Positions 54,260 through 63,003 of a stretch of 64,000 bases of DNA are shown here, in pieces. Position 1 is the first letter of the stretch. Every line of letters begins with the position of its first letter. The translations under genes were made by a program, and so were the position numbers. Source of the DNA: Bacteroidales bacterium (GTDB lineage: Bacteria; Bacteroidota; Bacteroidia; Bacteroidales; ML635J-15); NCBI GenBank assembly GCA_017617125.1, contig JAFZWY010000024.1, positions 1 to 64,000 on the forward strand, given 5' to 3'. The notes under the pieces were generated by a model. The model did not search any database, was not told where the DNA came from, and was given only the letters and a program-made list of their open reading frames with translations.

Positions 54260-54900
54260 GAATTTTTTGTTTTTGTGAACGGGCAGCTTCCGCACTTTAT
54301 CGGGTGCTTTATGATTGAAGACAGCCAGTATCGATATCCAATAGTAATGTTAAATGTTTTCTTCTGGTATCCGTACGACAGGTTGAACATAAGGTCGCTC
54401 TTGTCGTTGAGGAAGATTGCGTATTCGAGGTCGGCGAGGAATCCGAGCGAGTATTCCCATTTGCCGTTCTGTACCCAGCCGCGTTCTTGTTCGTAGTTGG
54501 GCACAGTGCTCCAGCATTCGTGTCCATAGCCCATAAGTCCGGCTCCGAAGCTGAGCGAGTTGCGGTAAATCTGGAACATTCTCACTTTCAGACCAAACTG
54601 CAGGAAAAGCCCAGGTTTAGATATTGCATCGCTAAGTCCGCCGAAGTGTCCTCTTACGCAGAGTATGTCGCTGACAACATAAGTTTCGAATCCGAAAATC
54701 ACGCACGGTTCAAGCACAAATGTTGCGTTGGCATCAAGTTTATTTTCAAAGTTCTTTTTGTTGGGTTCATTGAAAAAATGCATTCCTATAGGCGAAAGTT
54801 TCAGTTGCAACGTGGTTTGACCTAGTGCTTTGCCTGTGAAGCAGGCAAGCATTATGGCCGTTGCAACCAAAATAATACAATATGATATTCGTTTCGTCAT
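54247..54900 (-). CDS. Exported protein, probable outer-membrane barrel
   Basis: A 217-residue protein: signal peptide 1-27 (ending GKALGQ), then alternating beta-strand-like segments (TTLQLKLSPIGMHFF, ATFVLEPCVIFGFETYVV, KSDLMFNLSYGYQKKTFNITIGYRYWL) typical of small outer-membrane barrels. The last 20 residues are polar and end SWKK, after Cys-x-x-Cys. No family recognised. It is first in the operon with the acyl-CoA ligase, hinting at a lipid-related role. Confidence 0.7.
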   Translation of the reverse strand: MTKRISYCIILVATAIMLACFTGKALGQTTLQLKLSPIGMHFFNEPNKKNFENKLDANATFVLEPCVIFGFETYVVSDILCVRGHFGGLSDAISKPGLFLQFGLKVRMFQIYRNSLSFGAGLMGYGHECWSTVPNYEQERGWVQNGKWEYSLGFLADLEYAIFLNDKSDLMFNLSYGYQKKTFNITIGYRYWLSSIIKHPIKCGSCPFTKTKNSWKK

Positions 54901-54931
54901 AAGAAAAGAATTACAATGTAATCATAACTCG

Positions 54932-54964
54932 CAAAGTTAAATTTTATTTTGTAATACAATCAAA
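54932..54964 (-). promoter_or_regulatory. Promoter of the barrel-ligase operon
   Basis: On the minus strand TTTG (54964-54961), 21 nt, TAACTTTG (54939-54932), then the ATG at 54900. Confidence 0.65.
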
Positions 54965-55047
54965 TGCGATGCCGAAAGTTATCACCAAGTTTTATAACAA
55001 TACGGTTAATGTTTAGATTGGGGTTGAAAGCAAATGCATATTTCCCG

Positions 55048-55773
55048 CTAATCCATTGCAAATACCTCGTTCAGAACTTTCAGCGACTTTATTTCAGACA
55101 GGTTTTCGGTGTGGATCTTGTAGTATTCGAGCATCTGCCTGATGATTTCTTTCCTGTGTGCGTAGGGGATCCGCATATTGCCGGTTTCGTATGATGCCGC
55201 AAGAATTGCAGAGAAAGCCTGGCTTAGCTGCTTGTCGAACGATTCCTCCTCGGAGGTGAAGAATGGCAGGAACATTCCTTCACGCGAATTGAAATATGGC
55301 GTTTCGCTACAGAAGTTGTTGGTGATTGCAAATCCGAGGTGGCTGGCAAACTCCTTGAGGAATATTATGTGAAGGTTGACGATGTTTTCGCTGGAAGTTT
55401 CGATTGCTTCTATTGTGCTGCGGAAGAAGCTGTATAGTTGCAGGTTTTGTTCCTCTTCTTTTACCATCTTCATTATCACCTCGGCAATGAACTGAGAAAT
55501 GCATATCCTGGCTATGTCGCTGTCGATGGCAGTAGGGCTTTTTACTAGTTCGCAGTACGATATGCTTTGTACGGAACGTGTGTCTTTCAGACGAAGTTCG
55601 GTCTGTATGATGTTGAGCGGAGCAAACAAGTTTGCCTTTGCTCCAGGTTTACGCGATGATGTGCGTGCCAATACCGAAATCTTGCCTATGGCTTCGCTAA
55701 ACAGGTTCACGACAAACGAATTGTCGGTGTATTTGATGCGGTTGAGGACTATGGCTTCGGTTTTGAGGAACAT
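55048..55773 (-). CDS. recO: DNA repair protein RecO
   Basis: RecO helps load RecA on SSB-coated DNA in the RecFOR pathway. The 241-residue protein has the N-terminal OB fold (MFLKTEAIVLNRIKYTDNSFVVNLFSE; GKISVLARTSSRKPGAKANLFAPLN) and a helical C-terminal part. The zinc-finger cysteines of some RecO proteins are absent, as in other Bacteroidota (only single Cys residues are seen). It lies just downstream of porZ but is separated from it by 130 nt with a palindrome. Confidence 0.93.
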   Translation of the reverse strand: MFLKTEAIVLNRIKYTDNSFVVNLFSEAIGKISVLARTSSRKPGAKANLFAPLNIIQTELRLKDTRSVQSISYCELVKSPTAIDSDIARICISQFIAEVIMKMVKEEEQNLQLYSFFRSTIEAIETSSENIVNLHIIFLKEFASHLGFAITNNFCSETPYFNSREGMFLPFFTSEEESFDKQLSQAFSAILAASYETGNMRIPYAHRKEIIRQMLEYYKIHTENLSEIKSLKVLNEVFAMD

Positions 55774-55821
55774 TCAGTAAGTTAAAAGTTGAAAGTTGAA
55801 AATTTCTGGTTTCAGGTTCAA

Positions 55822-55847
55822 TTGTAGCGACGCAATGCTTTGCGTAG
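55822..55847. repeat. TTGTAG-family palindrome 7 (partial)
   Basis: TTGTAG head, then CGACGCAA-TGC-TTTGCGTAG; the closing arm is lost. It lies among TTGAAAGTTGAAA and TTCAATGGTTCAA simple repeats in the gap between porZ and recO. Confidence 0.6.
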
Positions 55848-55903
55848 GGTTCAATGGTTCAATGGTTTGATGATTTGATAATTTGAAGATTGTCAATTAT
55901 CCA

Positions 55904-58243
55904 TTATTTTATGAAAATTATTTTTGTCGTTGATTTCTGTTCTCCGATTTCGGTGGATGCGAAAACAACGTACACGCCAGTAGCTACGCGGTTGCCGTTG
56001 AGATTACGTCCGTCCCATACAAGCTGTCCACCTGTCGATTTTGCTTCGTATACCAGATTTCCGGCGATGTCGGCAATTTTCACAATCGATCCGGCTACAA
56101 GTCCCTTTATTGTTATAGGTCCGTCGTAGTCTGACTTTACGGGGTTTGGGAAAGCTAGTATTTCATCGTACGACTCGGAGCCTTCGGTAGCTGTTCCGCG
56201 GAACGATACAATTCCTTTGGGCGTGCAGAAAAAAACTTCTCCAGTTTCGGGAGCAATGCTAATAGCCATTATGTTATCGCTAGGAATCACACTGTTGTCG
56301 GTGTTGAAATGATGTATTGTCTCTAGACCGTCGGCGCTAGTGTAGTAGGCCCCACCATTTTGAGTTCCGAACCATTTGCAGTTGGCTCCGTCGACGCAGA
56401 TTGCGGTTACTACGTCGGCCGATAACAATAAGTCGGCATTGTCGGTACCGTCGTTGCGTGGCACTTTAATCTGTCTGCCCCAGAATGTGGAACTGTCGAA
56501 TACTTTGTCGGGGTTGTAGTACACGACGACGCCCTTTGAGGTGCCAACCCAGATGTATCCGTTCTTGTCCTCGGCTATCGAGTAAACGTCGTTGCTTACA
56601 ATTTCACCGCTTTCGTTTGTTACATTCAGATGTTTATATCGATCGTCGCTAGTGTTTTCGGGAGTGCCGTTGTCGTCGAATACAAGCAGTCCGCCTAACT
56701 GGCCTATGGCTATCCATTTTTTTCCGCTGCTGGTTACTATTACTTTCTTGATATTTCTTGTCATGTCAGGAATAGTAAAACCTGTCCAGTTGCCGTCTGG
56801 CGACATAACATGCAGGCATTTGGCCGACAGTGAGTTTGTTACCCAAAGGTTGCCATTGTTGTCGAAGGTTGTACTTCCAACTCTTATCAAGTCTGTACCT
56901 TCTATTTTCATCAATGAACTGTTTTCTGAATTGTACAATTTGTAGAACTGATCGTTCCTATATTCGATTAGGCCTTTGGTCCATGAACTTATGAAATAGT
57001 GTTTTTCGTCCTTAGGGTCGATGGTTATGTTTACAAGGTCATATGTTCCATTAAGTTCTGCTGTTTGAGGCAAGGAACTGGTCTTCCATTCATAGTCGCT
57101 GTATCTGTATATTGTCGGTGGCGTCCATGTGGGAGTGTACGATGCACTATAGCTGCCTTTTGCCACCATCGTCCGTGATCCGGATGATACTATGTCGAAG
57201 ACATTGTTGTCGCTTGGAGAATTGATGGTTATTACATTGCCCCACCATTTGTCAAGCACCCATCCGAGGCCGCTGTTTCCATCGGCAACCCATATTTTGT
57301 TCTTGTCGATGAGTGCATTTTGGGCGCGCATCGATACGTGATCGGCTTCGATATAACTCCAATATTCGGCAAATTGTTCAAAGTTTGCATTGAATGCGTG
57401 TAGAGCATAACCAGTGGAGCAAAGAAGGGTGTCGTTGTTTCCAGAAATGGAATTTGTGTATTTTATATTGTCTATTATGTGAATCCATTCGTGTCCGTTA
57501 TATGCCATTATTGTGTCACTGTTTGGCTGCGGACTTTTGTAGTTGGCGATAAGTTTGTCTCTGAACCACTTTATAGTGTTATAGTTTTGTCCTTTCATCC
57601 AGGATGTCGCAGGAAGGTGCGTGTCGGTAAGTTCGTGCCATTTTGAGAAATCGACAAGATTGTCGTTAAGATTTCCACTGTATATGCCTGTAGTAGTTGC
57701 GACATATATGTTTTCGCCGTCGGTGTCGATTTCGTTTACACGCATGTATGTTCCATTGTTTCCAAAGAACCATGTTTCCTTTATTTCCTCGCGTTTAATG
57801 TCGATAGTTACAATTCCGAAGTCGCAGCCAACGTATGCGATTCCTTTTTTCGCCATTATCGAGTTTATGGTCTTGCTGCTGTTTATGTTCTTTTTCTTAA
57901 TGTCGTTTATGTTCGTAAGTTCGTTGCCTTTTATTATATCGATGTTTCCGCTTGAGTATCCGATTATTATACTTTTTGTCTGTTCGTCGTATGCAATGGA
58001 CGATGGTGTGATGTCGGAAAGTATGTTGAGTTTTGTCATTTTTTCGATTTCGGAACTTCCCTTGTCGTATTTTAGTATTCCGTTTTCAGCAACCAGGTAT
58101 ATTGATTTCTCGACAGCAATCACCTTTTTGCCCTTGTTGTATGAGAAATGGTCCTGCCATTGTCCAACAGCAACCTGTGCCGACGACATCAGCGAAGCGA
58201 TAAGGAAGACAATTGTTATGGCAATAGATTCGTATTTGTTCAT
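55904..58243 (-). CDS. porZ: Type IX secretion system protein PorZ
   Basis: A 779-residue exported protein. Signal peptide 1-22 (ending SSAQ), two seven-bladed-type beta-propeller regions (about 25-690; blades such as NGNLWVTNSLSAKCLHV, NGYIWVGTSKGVVVYYN, GTQNGGAYYTS) and a C-terminal domain with the sorting-domain pattern FPNPVKSDYDGPITI...GLVAG and ATGVYVVFAST. PorZ is part of the surface complex with PorU that removes sorting domains and attaches cargo to lipopolysaccharide. It is the last gene of the minus-strand operon, 2 nt after rdgB. It marks the genome as type IX-competent and explains the sorted proteins at 14985 and 23300. Confidence 0.85.
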   Translation of the reverse strand: MNKYESIAITIVFLIASLMSSAQVAVGQWQDHFSYNKGKKVIAVEKSIYLVAENGILKYDKGSSEIEKMTKLNILSDITPSSIAYDEQTKSIIIGYSSGNIDIIKGNELTNINDIKKKNINSSKTINSIMAKKGIAYVGCDFGIVTIDIKREEIKETWFFGNNGTYMRVNEIDTDGENIYVATTTGIYSGNLNDNLVDFSKWHELTDTHLPATSWMKGQNYNTIKWFRDKLIANYKSPQPNSDTIMAYNGHEWIHIIDNIKYTNSISGNNDTLLCSTGYALHAFNANFEQFAEYWSYIEADHVSMRAQNALIDKNKIWVADGNSGLGWVLDKWWGNVITINSPSDNNVFDIVSSGSRTMVAKGSYSASYTPTWTPPTIYRYSDYEWKTSSLPQTAELNGTYDLVNITIDPKDEKHYFISSWTKGLIEYRNDQFYKLYNSENSSLMKIEGTDLIRVGSTTFDNNGNLWVTNSLSAKCLHVMSPDGNWTGFTIPDMTRNIKKVIVTSSGKKWIAIGQLGGLLVFDDNGTPENTSDDRYKHLNVTNESGEIVSNDVYSIAEDKNGYIWVGTSKGVVVYYNPDKVFDSSTFWGRQIKVPRNDGTDNADLLLSADVVTAICVDGANCKWFGTQNGGAYYTSADGLETIHHFNTDNSVIPSDNIMAISIAPETGEVFFCTPKGIVSFRGTATEGSESYDEILAFPNPVKSDYDGPITIKGLVAGSIVKIADIAGNLVYEAKSTGGQLVWDGRNLNGNRVATGVYVVFASTEIGEQKSTTKIIFIK

Positions 58244-58245
58244 TT

Positions 58246-58824
58246 CTAGTTGAGTTTATTGAGGAAATCTGCGAGTTTTTTTGCGGCATTTCCCCTATGA
58301 CTTATTTTGTTCTTTATCTCGGCTGGCAGTTCTGCGAAAGTTTCGTTATATCCGTCGGGCAGGAATACAGGATCGTATCCGAATCCGTTGTGTCCGCGGT
58401 ATTCCTTTATTATCTGGCCGTTTACTTCGCCTTCGAAGATATGTTCCTCGCCACCGAGTATAAGTGCGATTGCTGTTCTAAACCTTGCCTTGCGGTTTTC
58501 TTTCCCATCCATGTTTGCAAGCAATTTGGCGATATTGTCGTCGAAAGTGGGATGTTCGCCTGCGTAGCGTGCCGAATATACGCCTGGTTCTCCGCCAAGG
58601 CATTCGACTTCGAGCCCAGTGTCGTCGGCAAAGCAGTCGACACCGAACTTGTCGTGTATGTAGCGGGCTTTCTGCAAAGCGTTGCCTTCGATTGTGTCTT
58701 GTTCCTCGGGAATTTCGTCGTGGCAGTCGATGTCCGACAGCGACAGTATTTCGACTTTGCCGCCGAGGATAGCACGCATTTCTTCGAGTTTATGCTTGTT
58801 GTTGCTTGCAAGAACGAGTTTCAT
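58246..58824 (-). CDS. rdgB: Non-canonical purine NTP pyrophosphatase
   Basis: RdgB hydrolyses dITP, dXTP and ITP to keep damaged purines out of nucleic acids. The 192-residue protein has [64 protein letters not shown] and [15 protein letters not shown], all family blocks. Single-base gaps link it to its neighbours in the porZ operon. Confidence 0.96.
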   Translation of the reverse strand: MKLVLASNNKHKLEEMRAILGGKVEILSLSDIDCHDEIPEEQDTIEGNALQKARYIHDKFGVDCFADDTGLEVECLGGEPGVYSARYAGEHPTFDDNIAKLLANMDGKENRKARFRTAIALILGGEEHIFEGEVNGQIIKEYRGHNGFGYDPVFLPDGYNETFAELPAEIKNKISHRGNAAKKLADFLNKLN

Positions 58825-58825
58825 A

Positions 58826-59653
58826 TCAATGGAATTTTATTTTCTTTATTATTTGACGCATTATTTCGGGGAAGTAGAGGTTGACGATTCTTTCCTTGTC
58901 GTCCTCGTACATTGGCACCTTGGTGCTGGCGTAGTTGCCCGAAACAAATTCGCCGTTGGTGTTGTATATGCTGAAATGCACGCGCATAAGCCGCTGTACG
59001 TTGCGCTGTCCGCTTATGTAAGGATCGCGGTAGTCGGTCTTGATGTCGAACTGGTTTACAAAAAGGAAATAGTCGACCTTTCTGCGGCTGGCAATTTCCT
59101 TCAGCACCTCGGGCTGACCGATAACAATATGCAGGTACATATCGTCGGTTTGCTGCTTGCGGCCTACAAGTTCTCCGTTCTGTATTCCAGGACGTGCATT
59201 TTTCATTTCCTCTTCGCGCTGCTTGCGGCGTGCTTCCTCGAGTTTTTCTGCTCTTTTGCGGGCGAACAACCCCATATTTTCGGTATCGAGTTCAAATTCG
59301 GCAAGACGCAGTTCGTACGACATTGTAGTGTACAGGTCTGTAATGTCGGCTTCGTCCTCGCGGGTGTTGTTGGTCATCAGGTCGACAATTTCGCACGAAT
59401 CGATGAGTGAGTTTATAAGCTGCAGGTTGAGCTGGTAGCGGAAATATTCCATTATCTCGTCGTGTGTGAGCCCGTCGCGCTTTGCAATGTCGGCGGTAGC
59501 ATCGTTGAAGTATATTCTTTCGTCGAAAGGAACTACAAGTACTCTTTTCTGTCGGTTGTAACGATTGTTGAAATCAAGATATTCTTGTCCGTACGACAAC
59601 GATGCACATGAAATTGCAATCATTAATGTTATAGTAATCTGCTTAATGTCCAT
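58826..59653 (-). CDS. Exported protein of unknown function
   Basis: A 275-residue protein with signal peptide 1-22 (ending LSYGQ). Features: [35 protein letters not shown], a charged helix ([23 protein letters not shown], about 133-155) and a beta-rich C-terminal half ([46 protein letters not shown]). No catalytic motif is seen. It sits between rseP and rdgB with 1-nt gaps, so a role in envelope upkeep is likely but unproven. Confidence 0.72.
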   Translation of the reverse strand: MDIKQITITLMIAISCASLSYGQEYLDFNNRYNRQKRVLVVPFDERIYFNDATADIAKRDGLTHDEIMEYFRYQLNLQLINSLIDSCEIVDLMTNNTREDEADITDLYTTMSYELRLAEFELDTENMGLFARKRAEKLEEARRKQREEEMKNARPGIQNGELVGRKQQTDDMYLHIVIGQPEVLKEIASRRKVDYFLFVNQFDIKTDYRDPYISGQRNVQRLMRVHFSIYNTNGEFVSGNYASTKVPMYEDDKERIVNLYFPEIMRQIIKKIKFH

Positions 59654-59654
59654 A

Positions 59655-61043
59655 TCAGAAAAGATTTAGAATATCGTTAAAGATTATGAAAATCATAAGT
59701 GCTAGCAGAATAAACAAACCTATCCTCTGTATGATGTCAAGTGCCTTGTTGGGCAGTTTGCGACGTGTTATGGCTTCGATTGCCAGCAGCAGGACGTGGC
59801 CGCCGTCGAGGGCAGGAATCGGCAGTATGTTCATGAAGGCGAGGATAATGGAAATTATTCCTGTAAGTTTCCAGAATCGAGCCCAGTCCCATACGGGTCC
59901 ATATACCTTAGCGATTCCGATAGGACCCTGCAAGCTTTCGCGAGCTTTCTCCTTTCCGCTGAAAATAAGTCCGAAACCCTTGATGTTGGCGTATAATGTT
60001 TCCATTGCATCGCGCCATCCGTACTTCATTGCCGTCGCAAAGTTGTAGTCCCTTGTCTCGTATTCGGGCTGCTTTACGAAAACACCGATTTTTCCGGTGC
60101 TGTCGATTTCTACGGGGACGGTATATTCGCCACCGTTGGCTACCAGGTCGAAGTTGAGCGTCTTGCCCTTGTTGTAGGCAAGCATATCGCGCATCTGGCC
60201 GAAACTTTGTACTTCTACGTTGTCGATGCGGAGCAGGTTTGAATTGGGCTTGATGCCAGCCTTGCATGCCGACATGCCGTCGACTACGCTGTCGATGACA
60301 ACTTTATGGTTCGACAGGTCGAATAGCATGCCTCCGTGTTTCATGTATGAATACAAAGTGTCGGGGATTTCGATTTCCTTTGTGTAGCCGTTGCGGTTTA
60401 CGGTAACCGACTTTGCAAAGAACAGTTTTGCCGAGAATACATCCTCGTAGCGTTCCACTGTTTCTCCGTTAATTCCTGTAATCATATCGCCGGCCTCGAA
60501 TCCGAGGAAGCGTCCGTATTCACTAGGGTAGATGCCTTCGGTTACGTTTTCGACTGGCAAGTACGATTTTGTGAATGCCAAGTGCGAAAAACCGAGAATC
60601 AGTACTGCTGCGATGACGTTCATCGTTACGCCGCCAATCATTATGATGAGGCGTTGCCATGCAGGCTTTGTGCGGAATTCCCAAGGCTTGGGTTCTTCGG
60701 GAAGCTGGTCGGAAGAGGTGGTTTCGTCGACCATTCCGTCGATGGCGCAATAGCCGCCTAGCGGAAAATATCCGATACCCCATTCGGTGGTAGTTTCGTC
60801 CTCGTCGTATTCTTTTGGTGCGTTACGGCTAAACCAGCTGAACTTCCATTTGCCGTTTACCTTTTTGGCCCTGAACAGCGCAAAAGTAGGTTGAGTGAAG
60901 AACATCGGGAAATCGAAGAACAGGTAGAACTTCTTTACCCTTACTCCGAAAGCGCGGGCAGCAAGATAGTGCCCGAATTCGTGGATAACAACTAGTAGCG
61001 AAAGCGCTAATAGCAGTTGTACGGTCATTGTAAGTGCACCCAT
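59655..61043 (-). CDS. rseP: Site-2 zinc metalloprotease RseP
   Basis: An inner-membrane protease that cuts within membrane helices, for example of anti-sigma factors. The 462-residue protein has HEFGHYLAARAFG (His21, Glu22, His25 as zinc site) in the first helix, PDZ-like regions in the middle (LGFEAGDMITGINGE, ACKAGIKPNSNLLRIDN) and LPIPALDGGHVLLLAIE near the C-terminus as third metal ligand. A loop after the first helix (FRAKKVNGKWKFSWFSRNAPKEYDEDE) is typical of Bacteroidota. It lies 12 nt after the LysM gene. Confidence 0.95.
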   Translation of the reverse strand: MGALTMTVQLLLALSLLVVIHEFGHYLAARAFGVRVKKFYLFFDFPMFFTQPTFALFRAKKVNGKWKFSWFSRNAPKEYDEDETTTEWGIGYFPLGGYCAIDGMVDETTSSDQLPEEPKPWEFRTKPAWQRLIIMIGGVTMNVIAAVLILGFSHLAFTKSYLPVENVTEGIYPSEYGRFLGFEAGDMITGINGETVERYEDVFSAKLFFAKSVTVNRNGYTKEIEIPDTLYSYMKHGGMLFDLSNHKVVIDSVVDGMSACKAGIKPNSNLLRIDNVEVQSFGQMRDMLAYNKGKTLNFDLVANGGEYTVPVEIDSTGKIGVFVKQPEYETRDYNFATAMKYGWRDAMETLYANIKGFGLIFSGKEKARESLQGPIGIAKVYGPVWDWARFWKLTGIISIILAFMNILPIPALDGGHVLLLAIEAITRRKLPNKALDIIQRIGLFILLALMIFIIFNDILNLF

Positions 61044-61055
61044 CTTTCGGCGGTA

Positions 61056-62996
61056 TTAGTTTTGTGATTCGTTAGGGTATACCTGAGTGAACGAATAGTC
61101 GTCCTTTATAGTGTATAGGTAAACTTCCTTGTTGCTGAACGAATTGTCGAAGTAGTTCGATGCCTTATGGAACTGTCGTTTGCCTCCGAGACCTTCGTAT
61201 ATGTAGTCAGGATCGATGCATGGGGCGAAGTCTCTGCCTGCTTTCTGAAGCAGAGGTATGAAATAGTTTATTGCATCGGCTGCAATGTATGCGTCGGTGT
61301 TAGGCTCGCATAAGAAAGCATTGTGGAACCTGCTTATGAAGGTCTTCACTTTGAGGTCCTTGTAGTTTATGCTTATGTTGGAGAAGTAGGTGTATTTTAC
61401 TTCGACATAATAGTTTGGGTCGATGCTTTCGTAGTTCATAATCTTCGGGTCGGCTACAAGTGTAATCTTGTAGTCGTCGGTAAGTTTGAACGCCTGTGTG
61501 AGCACTCTTGTAATTGACATTTCGGTTTCGAAAGTTATTACAATTATGTTTTCTACTCCTTTTTTCAGCGAGCTACCAATGTTTTCGATGCTGCTGCCGT
61601 TGAAGGCGAGTTCGGTTGCTGTGACACCGGCATTGTTCATTGCTTCGATGTATTTCGCTGCCGATGCTTTCGAGTCGTCGGAAGTTCCCTTTACGATAAT
61701 GGCGTTGCATCCTTCAATCTGCGAGGCGTAATTGGCAACTTCGGTGCGAATGTCCTGCTTGCTTGGATTAAGCATTATGTTGTACGGGTTATTCTTCAAT
61801 ATCGACTCGTCGGTAACGAACGGCAGAAGCATCGGTACGTTCATGTTGAGCGAATTGAGGTAGTCGACCTGGCTCTTGTATGCAGGACCGATTATCATGT
61901 CGACACCATCGAGCTTGCCCTCGGCGACCATTGTGGTGAGTATTGTGTTGTCCTTTCCGATGTCGTATGCCTTGAACTTAATCTTTACATCTTCGCTTTT
62001 GAAATTTTCAAGAGCCACGAGGCATCCAGAATAGAAATCGACGGCACGTTCTGTCACAGTCCTTATTTTCTGTGGAACTTTTCGCTTTTCCTGGTTTGCC
62101 AGATCCCTGAGGTTGGCTCCAGTTTCGAACGACAATAGCAGAGCCACAGTGAATTCATTTCCGTGGGTGTACCATTCGTCGGGATTGCAGGTGCCCGGCT
62201 GGTAGTCGCGTACTTGTGTGGTGTCGTTGCCCTGAACGGGTGTAGTGTCGGTTATCGCATGTACAACCGGGGGATTGTTGTCTTCGCCTTCGGATTGGGA
62301 GGCAACAGGTCTTGCTATGTTATTCTTGCGCGGTATGCGTATGGTTTCGTTAATCGAAAGAGGACGGTCGGCAAGACTTGGATTTTCCTCTATGAGTTCG
62401 TCGAGAGTAATGTCGTATTGCTTTGTAATCTTGTACAAGGTTTCGCCCTTTTCTACGGTGTGGTAAATGTACTTGCTGTCGTCGCGAACTTGTTCTTGAG
62501 GAGTATTGTCGGGTGTGTCTTCTGTCTTTGGGGTGACAACGGCAATTTCGGGTTTCTTGTCCTTTATGGGGAAGTAAATTTCGTCGCCAGCCTTTATGCT
62601 CTCCTTTTTGTTGAGCTTAGGATTGGCAGCATAGAATTCCTTTTCGGTGGTTTCGTAGCGTTTGAGAAGCGAGTAAAGGGTTTCTCCTTTTTTTACCATG
62701 TAGACAATGTATTTGCCGTCCTTCGAGATTTCCTTTTCGATGGGTATGCGGATTACCTGACCTATTGAGAGTGTTCCCGACTGCAGTTCGGGATTGTTGT
62801 TTATCACATCCTTTTCGGCAACAGAGTAGGCCTTGCATATCGAGTAAAGGGTTTGTCCCTGCTGTACTGTGTGAAGGTAGAATTTCTGTCCGTTCTCGAG
62901 TATTTTTTCTTCCGAAATCTCGACGTTTGCCTGTGCCTGCAAGTTGTATACGGCAAAAATTGCGGGGATTAATATGATTAGAATTCTTTTAAGCAT
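61056..62996 (-). CDS. LysM protein with periplasmic-binding-like domain
   Basis: A 646-residue exported protein: signal peptide 1-22 (ending LQAQ), three LysM peptidoglycan-binding domains at about 38-82, 94-142 and 178-225 (HTVQQGQTLYSICKAY, YMVKKGETLYSLLKRY, HTVEKGETLYKITKQY), a linker, then a type I periplasmic binding fold (about 280-640; FTVALLLSFETGANL, GVDMIIGPAYKSQVDYLNS, NVPMLLPFVTDES). The combination resembles LpoA-like regulators of cell-wall synthases, though ligand binding is not known. It is second in the porZ operon. Confidence 0.88.
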   Translation of the reverse strand: MLKRILIILIPAIFAVYNLQAQANVEISEEKILENGQKFYLHTVQQGQTLYSICKAYSVAEKDVINNNPELQSGTLSIGQVIRIPIEKEISKDGKYIVYMVKKGETLYSLLKRYETTEKEFYAANPKLNKKESIKAGDEIYFPIKDKKPEIAVVTPKTEDTPDNTPQEQVRDDSKYIYHTVEKGETLYKITKQYDITLDELIEENPSLADRPLSINETIRIPRKNNIARPVASQSEGEDNNPPVVHAITDTTPVQGNDTTQVRDYQPGTCNPDEWYTHGNEFTVALLLSFETGANLRDLANQEKRKVPQKIRTVTERAVDFYSGCLVALENFKSEDVKIKFKAYDIGKDNTILTTMVAEGKLDGVDMIIGPAYKSQVDYLNSLNMNVPMLLPFVTDESILKNNPYNIMLNPSKQDIRTEVANYASQIEGCNAIIVKGTSDDSKASAAKYIEAMNNAGVTATELAFNGSSIENIGSSLKKGVENIIVITFETEMSITRVLTQAFKLTDDYKITLVADPKIMNYESIDPNYYVEVKYTYFSNISINYKDLKVKTFISRFHNAFLCEPNTDAYIAADAINYFIPLLQKAGRDFAPCIDPDYIYEGLGGKRQFHKASNYFDNSFSNKEVYLYTIKDDYSFTQVYPNESQN

Positions 62997-63003
62997 TTTC
63001 CTT

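Noticed and set aside
58297..58884. Plus-strand open frame opposite rdgB
   Set aside because: rdgB has all its motifs on the other strand; this frame is a shadow.
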